Below are positions 54,237 to 63,560 of a stretch of 64,000 bases of DNA, one piece after another. Location: NCBI GenBank assembly GCA_963733885.1, contig CAVTES010000008.1, positions 248,001-312,000 of the forward strand. Reading direction: 5' to 3'. Both the position numbers and the translations under genes were made by a program. The notes under the pieces are model-generated. The model worked only from the letters and a program-made list of their open reading frames with translations, was not told the origin of the DNA and made no database searches. Numbering within the stretch: the first letter of the stretch is position 1; the number at the start of each line of letters is the position of its first letter. Origin of the DNA: JACVRW01 sp963733885 (lineage in GTDB: Bacteria > Actinomycetota > Thermoleophilia > Solirubrobacterales > Thermoleophilaceae).

Positions 54237-54881
54237 TCACCGCACATCGGGGCGACCCCCTGACTTGACCCCAGTGTCTAGGGGCGGCCCCGGCACCCCA
54301 GGCGTCAGCGGCAAGATCGGCGCCGAGCGGTCGAGCGCCTGGATCTGCGACTTCTCGTCGACGCACAGCACGACGGCGGCGTCGGGCGGGTTGAGGTAGA
54401 GCCCGACGATGTCGCGCACCTTGTCGATGAACTGTGGGTCGGGCGAGAGCTTGAAGGCTTCGGTCTGGTGCGGCTTTAGCCCGAAGGCCCGCCAGATCCG
54501 GCTGATCGCGGTCTGGCTCAGCCCGGTCGCGGCCGCCATCGAGCGCGTCGACCAGTGGGTGGCGCCCCGCGGCTGCTGCTCGAGCGTCTTGACTATCACC
54601 CGCTCGATGTCGTCGTCGCCGATCGAGCGCGGCTTGCCCGGGCGGGGCTCGTCGTGCAATCCATCGAGGCCGCGCTCCGCGAAGCGGCCCCGCCACCTTC
54701 CGACCGTCGACTTGTTGCACCCCAAACGAGCCGCGATCTCCTTGCTCTGCTCTCCCGCCGCCGCGGCCAACACGATGCGGCAACGCAGCGCCAACGCCTG
54801 AGCGCTGTTCGGGCGCCGAGCCCACCGCTCGAGCACTTCCCGCTCCTCATCGCTGAGCACAATCTCCGCACGCACCGGCAT
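54237..54881 (-). pseudogene. IS630-family transposase, C-terminally truncated
   Basis: Protein of 214 residues where about 340-360 are expected. The N-terminal helix-turn-helix (SKEIAARLGCNKSTVGRWRG RF-type) and LDGLHDEPRPGKPRSIGDD linker are intact, as is the second HTH (GLSQTAISRIWRAFGLKPHQ). The catalytic domain begins with AVVLCVDEKSQIQALDRSAP (first Asp of DDE), but the protein leaves the family at TPGVPG and ends PPLDTGVKSGGRPDVR. The second Asp and the Glu are missing, so it is inactive. The end of the frame (GACACTGGGGTCAAGTCAG) looks like IS terminal sequence, so an internal deletion is likely. Confidence 0.8.
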
Positions 54882-54961
54882 CGGCCCTCCAATCGTCGCT
54901 GTCCTTGACGACGGAGTTCGCCGCCGAACGCGGCGTGCCTGCGGACTAACGACTCAGGTGA

Positions 54962-57799
54962 CTAGCCGGCAAGCGCCTCCGACAGGCCGGCCCGGTTCCG
55001 GATGCCGAGCTTGCGATAGATGCTGGTCAGATGTAACTCGACCGTCTTCGGGGTCACATAGAGCGCCTGAGCGATGTCGCGGTTGCTCTGGCCCTCGGCC
55101 GCCAGGTCGGCAACTCGCCGCTCGCTCGGGGTCAGCGACTCCGCGCCGGTGAGTGCCTGTCGCCTCGGGCGGCCGCCGGCGGCGTAGAGCTCGGTCCGCG
55201 CGTGCTCGGCCAGCGGCTGCGCACCGCGGCGCTTCGCGATCTCGAACGCGTCCCGCAGCGGCGCCCGAGCGTCCGACGGCCTCCGTGCGAGCCGCATCGC
55301 CGAACCGAGCGCCGTGAGCGCCTTCGCATGCTCCAGACGTGCCGGAGAACCCTCGGCGATCTCCACCGCCTCGTGCAGGAGGTCGAGTCCGTCCCGGCGC
55401 CGCATCGTGCCCAGCAGCCGCAGGGTCCGCGCCAGCGATCCCGGCGCTCCCCACCGTCGTGCCTCGACCAGCTCTTCCTCGAGGAGTGCCAGCGCCTCGT
55501 CGCGCCGCTCTAGACCGTCCAGTGCCTGGGCCTTCAGCGACCGCCAGGGAGCCCAGGCGACGTTGTCCACGTTCCCCAGCCGTTCCCGATGGAGATCGGC
55601 TTCGGCAAGCGCCCGCGCTCGGTCACCCTCGGCGAGCGAAAGCTCGATCGCGCTGCGGCACACCAGCGCATCCCCGTCGGAGCCCGGGCTCGGCTGCGGG
55701 CAGCTCGTCAGCACGGCTCGTGCCCCCTCGACGTCGCCGCGCTCGATCAGCACGCGAGCGAGAAACCCCGCCGCGTACGCCATGCCGGCCCCGTTCTGCT
55801 CATCCATCAGGCCGATTCCCTCGATCCCCTGGCGGAGCGCGTCCTCGGCCTCGGCCAGCTCGCCGCGGTAGAGCCAGGTCCACCCACGCCACACACTGAC
55901 GCTGGAGACCCCGATCATCGAGCCCATCTGCTGGGCCGAGCTCATCGCCGCATCGCATACGGTCAGCGCTTCGTCGCGATCGGCGAGCACGAGCACCCCC
56001 GTGGGAACCAGCGTCATGAAACCGGCGTCGAGAGCGATCAACCTGCCGTCGGCAAGCACCGCGAGGGCGAGCTCGGCGCACTCCTCCGCTGTTCCGCCCC
56101 GCAGCGCCCAATCCCATGCGGCCACCCCGCTCAGCATGGCGGCGCCGAGCCCCTTGCCGAGCCCGGCGGCGCGCACGCGCGCGAGCCGGTCTGCGGCGTC
56201 CGGCACCTCAGCGCCGAACGCCACGGTGTACAGCTCGAGTGCCTCGAGCGCGCGGCGGGCGCCGCGGGGCTCGGCCGGGATGTCTGACAGCGCCCGCTGC
56301 ACGACCGTCGCGGCGTCCTGGGGCGGGCCCGTGAAGAGGACCATCCGCCCGAGAACTGCGGCGGCCTGCGCTCGCGCCCGCGGGCCCAGCAGGTGATCGT
56401 CGACGTGGCTGATGTGCTCGGCGGCCGCCCGCGCGTTCACCATCGCCTCCGCCAACCCGAGCTCCAGCAGCAACTGCTCGCGCTGGTCCGCCGGCGGCGG
56501 CTCCTCCAGTGCGCGGCGCAGGTACGACACTGCACTCTCGGCCGCGCCTCGACGCCGCGCCGCCTGGGCTGCATCTCGCAGGAGGGTCACCACCCAGAGC
56601 TCGGCGCGGCAGGGCACCGCCAAGAGCTGCGCCGCCACGAGCTCGGGCGCAGCACCGAGGTCCAGCAGCGCCTTGGACGCGCGCTCGTGGAGCAGCTCAC
56701 GCTCCGTCGCGGAGACCTCGTGGTACACGGCATCGCGCACCAGCGGGTGCACGAAGCCGAGCGGCGGCTCGGCCCGCAGGATCTCCGCTCCCGCCAACGC
56801 GCGAGCGGCATCCGCCACACGGTGCTCGTCGAGCTCGGCCAGCGTCGCGACGGCCGGGAGCCCTGCGCCGTCGCCGAGGACCGCGACCGCGCGCGCGACC
56901 GGGACGGCGTCGTGCGGCAGCCTTGCCAGGCGCAACAGCACGGTGCGCGACACTGCGCGCGGGCCGACAGCGCCGATCGCGTCGGCGTGAGCCCGGTCGG
57001 GCTTCACGCCCTCCGCCTGCAGGGTCTTGAGCAACTCGCGCAGGAGCAGCGGATTGCCGCCGGTCGCCTGATGACACGCCGCGCAGAAAGGCTGCTCGGC
57101 GGCGGCTCCCAGGCGCCCGCGCACGAGCTCGGCGACGGCTGGCGCGCTCAGCTCGAATGGGCGGATCGAGACCGCCACGGGATCGTCCGCGATCTCCGCC
57201 AGCAGCCGGGAGTCCGGTCGCTGCCCGGATGTGCGCGCCGCGGCCGCGACGAGCACCTGCAGGCCCTCCAGCCTGCGCTCGAGGTAGGCCACGAAACGCA
57301 GCGACGCCTGGTCACACCAGTGCAAGTCGTCGATCAGGAGCATCAGGGGCACCTCCGCGGCGATGTTCGCCGTGAGCCAGAACAGGCCGTACAGGACCCC
57401 GAAGGAGACGTCAGCCGCGGCGTCTTCGTCGTCAGGCGGCTCGAAGACCCGGGCCGCGGGCTCTGCGGGCCCGGTCAGCCACCGCGCCCGCACTGCGGGA
57501 TCGACCAGGAGCGGGTCGAACAGTTGCCGCACGACGCCGAACGGCAGCTCGCGCTCGAGGTCGCTCCCGCGGGCGGCAAGGACCCGGAACCCTGCTGCGT
57601 CCGCCGCTTCACGAGTCGCCGCGAGCAGACGGCTCTTCCCGATTCCGGCCGGTCCCTCCACCAGCGCCAGACCCGGCTCCCCCTCGAGGGCGCGCTGCAG
57701 CAGGTCCTCGAGAACACCGAGCTCGCGGTCGCGCTCGAGCAATGAGCTCTCGCCGCCGGCCGGCGATGCCGCAGCTCGGGCTCGGCTATCGATCGCCAC
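54962..57799 (-). CDS. LAL-type LuxR regulator with AAA ATPase domain (LAL4)
   Basis: Regulator of 945 residues related to LAL3 rather than LAL1 and LAL2. Walker A GPAGIGKS is at residues 49-56, Walker B LMLLIDDLHWCD at about 160, and a GGNPLLLRELLKTL motif lies near 255. The helical repeat region is followed by the LuxR helix-turn-helix ESLTPSERRVADLAAEGQSN and KTVELHLTSIYRKLGIRN. Its upstream neighbour is the DUF1059 gene, 15 bp away on the same strand. The ligand and targets are unknown. Confidence 0.92.
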   Translation of the reverse strand: MAIDSRARAAASPAGGESSLLERDRELGVLEDLLQRALEGEPGLALVEGPAGIGKSRLLAATREAADAAGFRVLAARGSDLERELPFGVVRQLFDPLLVDPAVRARWLTGPAEPAARVFEPPDDEDAAADVSFGVLYGLFWLTANIAAEVPLMLLIDDLHWCDQASLRFVAYLERRLEGLQVLVAAAARTSGQRPDSRLLAEIADDPVAVSIRPFELSAPAVAELVRGRLGAAAEQPFCAACHQATGGNPLLLRELLKTLQAEGVKPDRAHADAIGAVGPRAVSRTVLLRLARLPHDAVPVARAVAVLGDGAGLPAVATLAELDEHRVADAARALAGAEILRAEPPLGFVHPLVRDAVYHEVSATERELLHERASKALLDLGAAPELVAAQLLAVPCRAELWVVTLLRDAAQAARRRGAAESAVSYLRRALEEPPPADQREQLLLELGLAEAMVNARAAAEHISHVDDHLLGPRARAQAAAVLGRMVLFTGPPQDAATVVQRALSDIPAEPRGARRALEALELYTVAFGAEVPDAADRLARVRAAGLGKGLGAAMLSGVAAWDWALRGGTAEECAELALAVLADGRLIALDAGFMTLVPTGVLVLADRDEALTVCDAAMSSAQQMGSMIGVSSVSVWRGWTWLYRGELAEAEDALRQGIEGIGLMDEQNGAGMAYAAGFLARVLIERGDVEGARAVLTSCPQPSPGSDGDALVCRSAIELSLAEGDRARALAEADLHRERLGNVDNVAWAPWRSLKAQALDGLERRDEALALLEEELVEARRWGAPGSLARTLRLLGTMRRRDGLDLLHEAVEIAEGSPARLEHAKALTALGSAMRLARRPSDARAPLRDAFEIAKRRGAQPLAEHARTELYAAGGRPRRQALTGAESLTPSERRVADLAAEGQSNRDIAQALYVTPKTVELHLTSIYRKLGIRNRAGLSEALAG

Positions 57800-57814
57800 C
57801 GGTCCCCCCTGTTG

Positions 57815-57994
57815 CTACGGCTCCCGCTCCGAGATCCCGGCACGTATCTTGTCGACTACCTCAGGCGGGACCTCGTCCATGCCGTGCTCGTCGCGCGCGT
57901 GCAGAGCAACCTGCTGGAGGATCTCGTCGTCCGACTCGCCCTGGAAGGTCGCCCAGCACCCGGGGACCAGCTGGCCGCAGCTGAACTCCTTCAC
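57815..57994 (-). CDS. DUF1059 small protein (59 aa)
   Basis: GTG 57994 is preceded by AAAGGAGGTAGGA and opens a 59-residue frame: VKEFSCGQLVPGCWATFQGE, SDDEILQQVALHARDEHGMD, then PEVVDKIRAGI and a stop. The C(G/x)xLxPGCxxxF..E....L...HA...HG pattern is the DUF1059 signature with two cysteines. It is full length for that family, whose function is unknown. The stop is 15 bp before LAL4, so the two may be co-transcribed. Confidence 0.9.
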   Translation of the reverse strand: MKEFSCGQLVPGCWATFQGESDDEILQQVALHARDEHGMDEVPPEVVDKIRAGISEREP

Positions 57995-58046
57995 TCCTAC
58001 CTCCTTTGTTGTGCGGAGGCTAACCGGTCACCACTTCTGGCTCCGG

Positions 58047-58298
58047 CTACTCGTCTCCGCGGTAGTACCGCTGGCCAGGCGAGTGGATGTAGCGGGGGCC
58101 GTCGGCGGGCTCGGTGGGAGCGACGCTCACGGGGGTTGCGGAGCGGGCGTTCGTCGAGCCATCGTCGGTGGCGAGTAGTACGACCGCGAGGCTGAGGCCG
58201 GCCACCGCGATCATCGCGATTGCCAGCAGCGTGCGCAGCTGGCGGTAGTGGGACCGGAGCACAACGGCCGGGTGTTGTGTTGGGACTGTCTGGGACAT
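58047..58298 (-). CDS. Small single-span membrane protein (83 aa)
   Basis: Protein of 83 residues. AGGAGG lies eight bases before ATG 58298. It has a cytoplasmic N-terminus with SHYRQLRTLL, one helix AIAMIAVAGLSLAVVLLATD, and a Ser/Thr/Pro-rich outer tail ending GPRYIHSPGQRYYRGDE. This is a type of small membrane protein found in Solirubrobacterales, of unknown function. It is divergent from the SARP regulator, with 191 bp between. Confidence 0.75.
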   Translation of the reverse strand: MSQTVPTQHPAVVLRSHYRQLRTLLAIAMIAVAGLSLAVVLLATDDGSTNARSATPVSVAPTEPADGPRYIHSPGQRYYRGDE

Positions 58299-58489
58299 CG
58301 CTGCCTCCTGTGCCGGGGCGGCCGGCTTGGCGGCTCGCCTGTCGGTGGGTTCGAGGTTCGGGAGGAGCGTGCCGGGAGGCGGTTGTGGCCCGGTGACACC
58401 GCGGTGACAGGGCAGCGACAGCGGCTTGGCGGCCGCGCGCCCCTCCGCTACGTTGGGTCCGACCGGCCCCCGCTCCTCAACTTGCCCCC

Positions 58490-61447
58490 ATGGAGTTCCG
58501 CATCCTCGGCCCCCTGGAAGCCCTCGACGAGGACGTCGATGTAGCGCCGGCCGGGACCAAGCGCCGGGCGCTGCTTGCGCTGCTGCTGTTGCACGCCAAC
58601 GAGACCCTTCCGATCGAGCGTCTGATCGACGAGCTGTGGGGAGAGGTTCCGCCGGTCACCGCGGCCAGGACGGTGCAGGCGCACATCTCACGACTCCGAA
58701 AGGCACTCAACGTCGGCAACGGCGCCGACGCCGTCATCGTCACCCGCGGGCACGGCTATCAGCTGCGGCTCGATCCCGAGCGTCTCGACTCGCACCGCTT
58801 CGAACGGCTCGTCGCCGAGGGCAGCGCTGAGCTCGCCGCGGACCTTCCGGCGCGCGCGGCCTCCGCCTTCGAGTCGGCGCTCCGTCTATGGCGCGGAGCG
58901 CCCCTTGCCGACCTCGTCGACGAGCCGTTCGCCCGGCGCGAGACGGCCCGTTTGGAGGATCTGCGGCTCGCCGCGATCGAACAGCTGAACGAGGCCAAGC
59001 TGGCGCTCGGACGCCATGCCGAGCTGATCGGGCAGCTCGAGGCGCTGATCGGCGAGCACCCCTACCGGGAGAGCCTTCGAGCGCAGTTGATGCTCGCCCT
59101 GTATCGCAGCGAGCGCCAGGCGGACGCGCTGCAGGCCTACCAGGATGCGCGCAGGACCCTCGTCGAGGAGCTGGGGATCGAGCCTGGGGAGCGTCTGCGC
59201 GAGCTCGAGCGGGGCGTCCTCGCGCAGGACCCTGCGCTCGCGCTTGTGGAGGTGGAAAGCGGCGAGCGCCCGCCCAGCCGAATGCCCGTTCCACCGACCC
59301 GCATGTTGGGTCGGGACCAGGATTGCGAGGACGTAGCTGAGCTGCTGGGCCGCGGGGACGTCCGACTCGTCACCCTCACCGGCCCCGGCGGCGTCGGGAA
59401 GACGCGACTGGCGCTCGAGGTCGCCGGACGGCTCGAGCCCCAGTTTCGCGACGGCGGCTGGTTCGTCTCGCTCGCCGCCACCGCGGGCGCCGAGCACGTG
59501 CCGAGCGCGATCGCGCAAGGCCTGGGGGTCAAACCGCTCGAGGGCGAGACCCCGAAGGAGGCCATCGATCGCTACGTGACTCATAAGCGCGGGCTGCTGG
59601 TGCTCGACAACTTCGAGCACCTCTTGGCGGCCGCCCCGTTGGTCACCGACCTGTTGGTCGCCAGTCCCGGACTGGCGGTGCTGGCGACCAGCCGGGAGCC
59701 CCTGCGGCTTCAGAGCGAGCGGTGTTACGGCGTCGGCCCGCTGGAGCTCCCAGCCGACGCCGATCCGGCCGCCGTCGAACGGGCCGCGGCCGGCGCACTG
59801 CTCGTCGAGCGCGCACAAGGCCACGACCGAACCTTCGCGCTGACGGAGGACAACGCCGGCGTCGTCGCGGAGATCTGCCGGCGCCTCGATGGGCTGCCGC
59901 TCGCCATCGAGCTCGCCGCGGCGCGCCTGCCGGTGCTAGACGCCGATCAACTGAACACCCGCCTCGCCCGGGCGCTCGACGTGCTGGCGAGTGGGCCGCG
60001 CGACGTACCGAACCGCCAGCGCACGCTGCGGGCGACGATCGACTGGAGCCACCGCCTCCTCAGCACCGCGGAGGCGCGGGCGTTTGCCCGCTTCGCCGTC
60101 TTCAGGGGCGGGGCCACGACCGAGGCCGCCGAAGCGGTCACCGGCGCCGACCTCGATGCCCTGCACGGACTCGTCGACAAGCAGCTTCTGCTGCGCAGCA
60201 AAGACTCCAGCCCGGAGCCCCGGCTGCTGATGCTCGAGACCGTCCACGAGTACGCCCGTGAGCAACTGGATGCCGAGCCGTACGCCTCCCGCGCACGCGA
60301 GCGCCACTGCCGGCACTACCTCGCGCTCGCCGAACGAGCCGAGCCGGAGCTCCTCACGCGCGGTGAGCCCCTCTGGCTGCCACGGCTCGACGCCGAGGTG
60401 GACAACTTCCGGGCGGCACTCGACTGGAGCCTCGCCCGTGAACCGTCGCTCGCGCTGCGCCTGGCCGGCCGACTGGACCTCTTCTGGGGCATCCGCAACG
60501 GGTCAGCCGAGGGTCTCGAGTGGATCGGGGCGGCGCTCGGTGCGGCCGGCGACGATTCGCCGGTGAGCGACCGCGCCCGAGCCCGCCGAGCGCAGGTCTT
60601 CCTTCTCGGTCAGAAGGGAGCCCTGTACGACTGGCGGGGGTCGATGGCGGAAGCGCGCGCTGCGGCGGACGACGCGCTGGCCCTCTCCCGGCAGGCCGGC
60701 GAGCCCGGAGGCATAGCCGACGCCCTCCTGCTGCTGGCGGACTTCCACGTCACCGAGAGCCTCCCACAGCGTCGGCGGCGTGCACTGGCGGACGAGGCCC
60801 TCGTCCTCGCGCGCGAGTCCGGCGACGAAAGGCTGGTGGCGTACGCGCTGAAGGAGCGGGCACTTGCGGTCCCACCGGAACACGGAGCGGCGGAACTGGA
60901 CGAGGCCGTGGCCATGCTGCGGAAAGTCGGCAGGGCGCGCCAGCTCATGTGGCTGTACTCCGGCACCGCCTACAACGCGATCAAGCGCGGTCGCCCGGAT
61001 CTCGCGCGGCCGTTGTTGGAAAGCGCCCTCCCGCTCGCGCGCGAGATCGGAGACGCGTCGGAGCTTGCCTTCGTGCACGGCAACATGGGTCTCGAGGCGC
61101 TCTTCGCAAACGACCTCGATCGGGCGCACACTGCTTTCGGCGAGCAGCTGCGGCTCTGTCGCGAACATGTACTCTGGGTGGCGGCTGAGGGTATGGCGGG
61201 GCTCGCGGCGATCGAGGCCCGGCGCGGGGATGCGGAGCTTGCCGCTCGACTGCTCGGCGCAGCGACCGCGGCCGGCCCATGGGACGGCGATGCGGACGTT
61301 ACCGCGCGCCTCGAGACCGAGTTCTTCGGCCCCGGCCGCGCGCAACTCGGCAGCCGACGCTGGAACGAAGCCCACACGGAAGGCGCCCAGATGAACTTCG
61401 ATGAGGCGATCGCCTTTGCCTTGAAGCCTCCTAGGAGGCAGGGCTGA
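58490..61447 (+). CDS. AfsR/SARP-family regulator (BTAD, NB-ARC and TPR domains)
   Basis: Protein of 985 residues. The start MEFRILGPLEALDEDVDVAP is typical. A winged-helix OmpR-like DNA-binding domain (residues 1-95) contains RTVQAHISRLRKAL. The BTAD helical domain (about 100-245) has YRSERQADALQAYQDARRTL and EELGIEPGERLRELE. The NB-ARC ATPase has Walker A GPGGVGKT (about 298-305), Walker B GLLVLDNFEHL and GLPLAIELAAARL. A TPR-like C-terminus follows from about 560. SARPs activate secondary-metabolite or stress genes. The last 17 bases overlap the end of the opposite WS/DGAT gene. No ribosome binding site is obvious. Confidence 0.92.
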   Translation: MEFRILGPLEALDEDVDVAPAGTKRRALLALLLLHANETLPIERLIDELWGEVPPVTAARTVQAHISRLRKALNVGNGADAVIVTRGHGYQLRLDPERLDSHRFERLVAEGSAELAADLPARAASAFESALRLWRGAPLADLVDEPFARRETARLEDLRLAAIEQLNEAKLALGRHAELIGQLEALIGEHPYRESLRAQLMLALYRSERQADALQAYQDARRTLVEELGIEPGERLRELERGVLAQDPALALVEVESGERPPSRMPVPPTRMLGRDQDCEDVAELLGRGDVRLVTLTGPGGVGKTRLALEVAGRLEPQFRDGGWFVSLAATAGAEHVPSAIAQGLGVKPLEGETPKEAIDRYVTHKRGLLVLDNFEHLLAAAPLVTDLLVASPGLAVLATSREPLRLQSERCYGVGPLELPADADPAAVERAAAGALLVERAQGHDRTFALTEDNAGVVAEICRRLDGLPLAIELAAARLPVLDADQLNTRLARALDVLASGPRDVPNRQRTLRATIDWSHRLLSTAEARAFARFAVFRGGATTEAAEAVTGADLDALHGLVDKQLLLRSKDSSPEPRLLMLETVHEYAREQLDAEPYASRARERHCRHYLALAERAEPELLTRGEPLWLPRLDAEVDNFRAALDWSLAREPSLALRLAGRLDLFWGIRNGSAEGLEWIGAALGAAGDDSPVSDRARARRAQVFLLGQKGALYDWRGSMAEARAAADDALALSRQAGEPGGIADALLLLADFHVTESLPQRRRRALADEALVLARESGDERLVAYALKERALAVPPEHGAAELDEAVAMLRKVGRARQLMWLYSGTAYNAIKRGRPDLARPLLESALPLAREIGDASELAFVHGNMGLEALFANDLDRAHTAFGEQLRLCREHVLWVAAEGMAGLAAIEARRGDAELAARLLGAATAAGPWDGDADVTARLETEFFGPGRAQLGSRRWNEAHTEGAQMNFDEAIAFALKPPRRQG

Positions 61448-62723
61448 CGCGGGCGCCCCCGACCGCGCCGCCCAGCACATCAATCTCCTGTCCGATTCCT
61501 TGGGCGATCAGGTCGAGGCCGTCGATCGCGTCGGGATCCGCGCACAGGCCGAAGGAGATGCGTCCGGACGCCGACACGATCGCCACCCGAAGGGCGTGAC
61601 CATGCGCGATCTCGGCGAGCGTGTGCAACTCCAGCAGGGGGGCACCGAGCACCGACTGTGTCCCGCGCGGCCCCGGGACGTTCGAAACGTTGAGCGTGAA
61701 CACGCGGGGGCTCATCGCCCAATGATCGGCGTGGCGCTTGAGCGAGCGGGACAGGTGCGAGAGGTCGCGGAAGAAGGCGTCGAGAGTCTGGGCGTCGTGG
61801 CGCTGCTTGGACTTGCGCGTCTCCCGTGCCACCGCGACCAGCCGCGCGAGCGGATCGTCCTGGTCGAGCGGGAGGTCCACCACCATGAACGAGTCGCGGT
61901 TGGCGTTGTCGGGCTCGCCCGGCTGATGCAGGCTCACGGGGACCTTCACACGCAGTCCCTCCGCGGGCGCGCCGAGCTGGTCGAGCCACGCTCGGAGGCC
62001 GGCCCCTACCGCGCTGAGTGCCACGTCGTTCACGGTCGCGCGCTCCGGAGCGGCATGGCCGATGCGCCGCAGCTCCTCGAGCGGCGCGTCGACGAACGCG
62101 ACCTCGCGGTGCGGGCCGACGCGTCGGTCGAGCGGGGAGGGGATGGCGCGCCGCCCCAGTTCTTGGCGCAGGGTCTGGGGGACGTGTGCCGCGCTCCGCA
62201 CGGCGGCCGTGACCCTGTGCGGCGGCCGCCCCGCGGGCCGCCCCGCCGGGCGCGATGGAGGTCGCCCCTCCGCGGTCGCCTCCAGCAGCAACTCACTTGC
62301 CATCCGCATCGCGGTCACTCCGTCCGCGACGGCGTGATGTATGCGCCAGACGAGCGCCGTGCGTCCACCCGCGAGCGGCGACACCACATCCATCGCCCAC
62401 AGCGGGTGGTCGCGGTCGAGCGGCGTGGCCATTGCCGTGCCCACCAGCCGACGCAGACCGACATCGTCGAGCGCCCCACGGTCGATCACGTGCCGCTCGA
62501 GCGAGAAGCCGGGATCGTCGTTCCACGCGGGCGGGCCCTCCCCCGGATCGAGTCTCTGCATGAGCCGCGGCACAGCGCCGAGGCGCTTCTCGAGATGCGC
62601 CCGCACCTGCGCCGCGCTCCGTTCACCCGCGATCACGATCACCTTGCAGCAGTGCCCGCGGACCGTGCCGGACTCGAGCGCAAGGATGCGCGCGTCCTCG
62701 GCGCTGAGGAGCTCGCGAGTCAT
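61431..62723 (-). CDS. Wax ester synthase/diacylglycerol acyltransferase (WS/DGAT)
   Basis: Acyltransferase of 430 residues with the active-site motif RIHHAVADGVTAMRMASELL (HHxxxDG, about residue 130). The family marks PLWAMDVVSPL near 112, NDVALSAVGAGLRAWLDQLG, VKVPVSLH and FTLNVSNVPGPRGTQSVLGA in the C-terminal domain are all present. It joins fatty acyl-CoA to diacylglycerol or long-chain alcohols to make storage lipid at the membrane face. The length and second domain are slightly shorter than the usual 450-470. It converges on the SARP gene. Confidence 0.92.
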   Translation of the reverse strand: MTRELLSAEDARILALESGTVRGHCCKVIVIAGERSAAQVRAHLEKRLGAVPRLMQRLDPGEGPPAWNDDPGFSLERHVIDRGALDDVGLRRLVGTAMATPLDRDHPLWAMDVVSPLAGGRTALVWRIHHAVADGVTAMRMASELLLEATAEGRPPSRPAGRPAGRPPHRVTAAVRSAAHVPQTLRQELGRRAIPSPLDRRVGPHREVAFVDAPLEELRRIGHAAPERATVNDVALSAVGAGLRAWLDQLGAPAEGLRVKVPVSLHQPGEPDNANRDSFMVVDLPLDQDDPLARLVAVARETRKSKQRHDAQTLDAFFRDLSHLSRSLKRHADHWAMSPRVFTLNVSNVPGPRGTQSVLGAPLLELHTLAEIAHGHALRVAIVSASGRISFGLCADPDAIDGLDLIAQGIGQEIDVLGGAVGGARVSPAS

Positions 62724-62784
62724 GGGCCGCAGATCTCATGGTGGCGGTCGAGGACCTCACCCGCAAGGGCAGCGCCCGCGTGGA

Positions 62785-62939
62785 CGCGCCAGGCGCTCGC
62801 CGAGCACGAGCTACGACGCGTGCCGCCGCGCACCAACCAGGACATGCGCGATGCGATCGCCGCGGCGCTCACCGCACGCGGCTACGAGGAAGGTCGCTTT
62901 GAACGCTTCGGCGACATCATCGTGCCACCAGCCGCTTGA
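62785..62939 (+). pseudogene. Coding-like tail without a start
   Basis: A plus-strand frame reads ALAEHELRRVPPRTNQDMRD then AIAAALTARGYEEGRFERFG and ends DIIVPPAA at 62939. Composition is protein-like with high GC third positions. It overlaps the end of the HdeD-like gene by 23 bases, has no start, and is probably the relic of a lost gene. No family recognised. Confidence 0.25.
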
Positions 62940-63498
62940 GATTCCGGATCTGGAACGCCTTGATGAGATCCCCCACGCCCTGGAACAGCGCCCAGATCCC
63001 GGCGAAAACCAACAGCGTGTAGGCCTTGTCGATGAAGAACTGCCCGCCGGTCCAGAAGGCGAGGATGAGCATCGCGATTCCCGAGATCAGGCCGAACCAC
63101 CACAGCTCGTTCGTGTCGCGCTCGCCGAACGCCTGGATGATCCAGAACAGCCCGACCAACAGGAACAGGAAGCCCAGGATGTCCGCAATTCCCGCGAACG
63201 TCTCCTCCGGGTTGATCAGCGCGATCACCCCGGCGATCAGCAGCAGTACCCCGAAGATGATCAGGATCCAGCGCATCGAGCCCTCCACCAGGCCGGCGAG
63301 CACAAGCTGCTGAAACCCGGACACCAGGAACATCGCCCCGATCAGCACGCCGACGGTGGTGATCGACGCCTGGTCGAACTGCAGGACCGACAGCGCGATC
63401 ACGATCCAGAAGATCCCGAATACGAGCCAGAGCCACCAAAGGCGGGCCATCCCCAGGACCGCCTCGCGTGCCGCCGCGTCCCTCGGCGAAGCTTCCAT
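62917..63498 (-). CDS. HdeD/DUF308-family membrane protein
   Basis: Protein of 193 residues with six hydrophobic helices in three pairs: WWLWLVFGIFWIVIALSVLQ, ITTVGVLIGAMFLVSGFQQL, RWILIIFGVLLLIAGVIALI (with NPEETF after it, a DUF308 hallmark), ILGFLFLLVGLFWIIQAF, LISGIAMLILAFWTGGQF and LLVFAGIWALFQGVGDLIKA. HdeD proteins are linked to acid resistance in Enterobacteria; in actinobacteria the role is unknown. GAGACTCGC before ATG 63498 is a weak site (AAGGAGACTCGC includes AAGGAG). Confidence 0.92.
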   Translation of the reverse strand: MEASPRDAAAREAVLGMARLWWLWLVFGIFWIVIALSVLQFDQASITTVGVLIGAMFLVSGFQQLVLAGLVEGSMRWILIIFGVLLLIAGVIALINPEETFAGIADILGFLFLLVGLFWIIQAFGERDTNELWWFGLISGIAMLILAFWTGGQFFIDKAYTLLVFAGIWALFQGVGDLIKAFQIRNLKRLVAR

Positions 63499-63560
63499 TG
63501 CGAGTCTCCTTCGTAGAGGTTCCGCAAAAGGATGGCCGAGCGGCCGGACGCCCCCCGGCC

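Noticed and set aside
58340..58360. Possible tRNA T-arm (GGTTCGAGGTTCG)
   Set aside because: No acceptor, D or anticodon arms can be folded around it.
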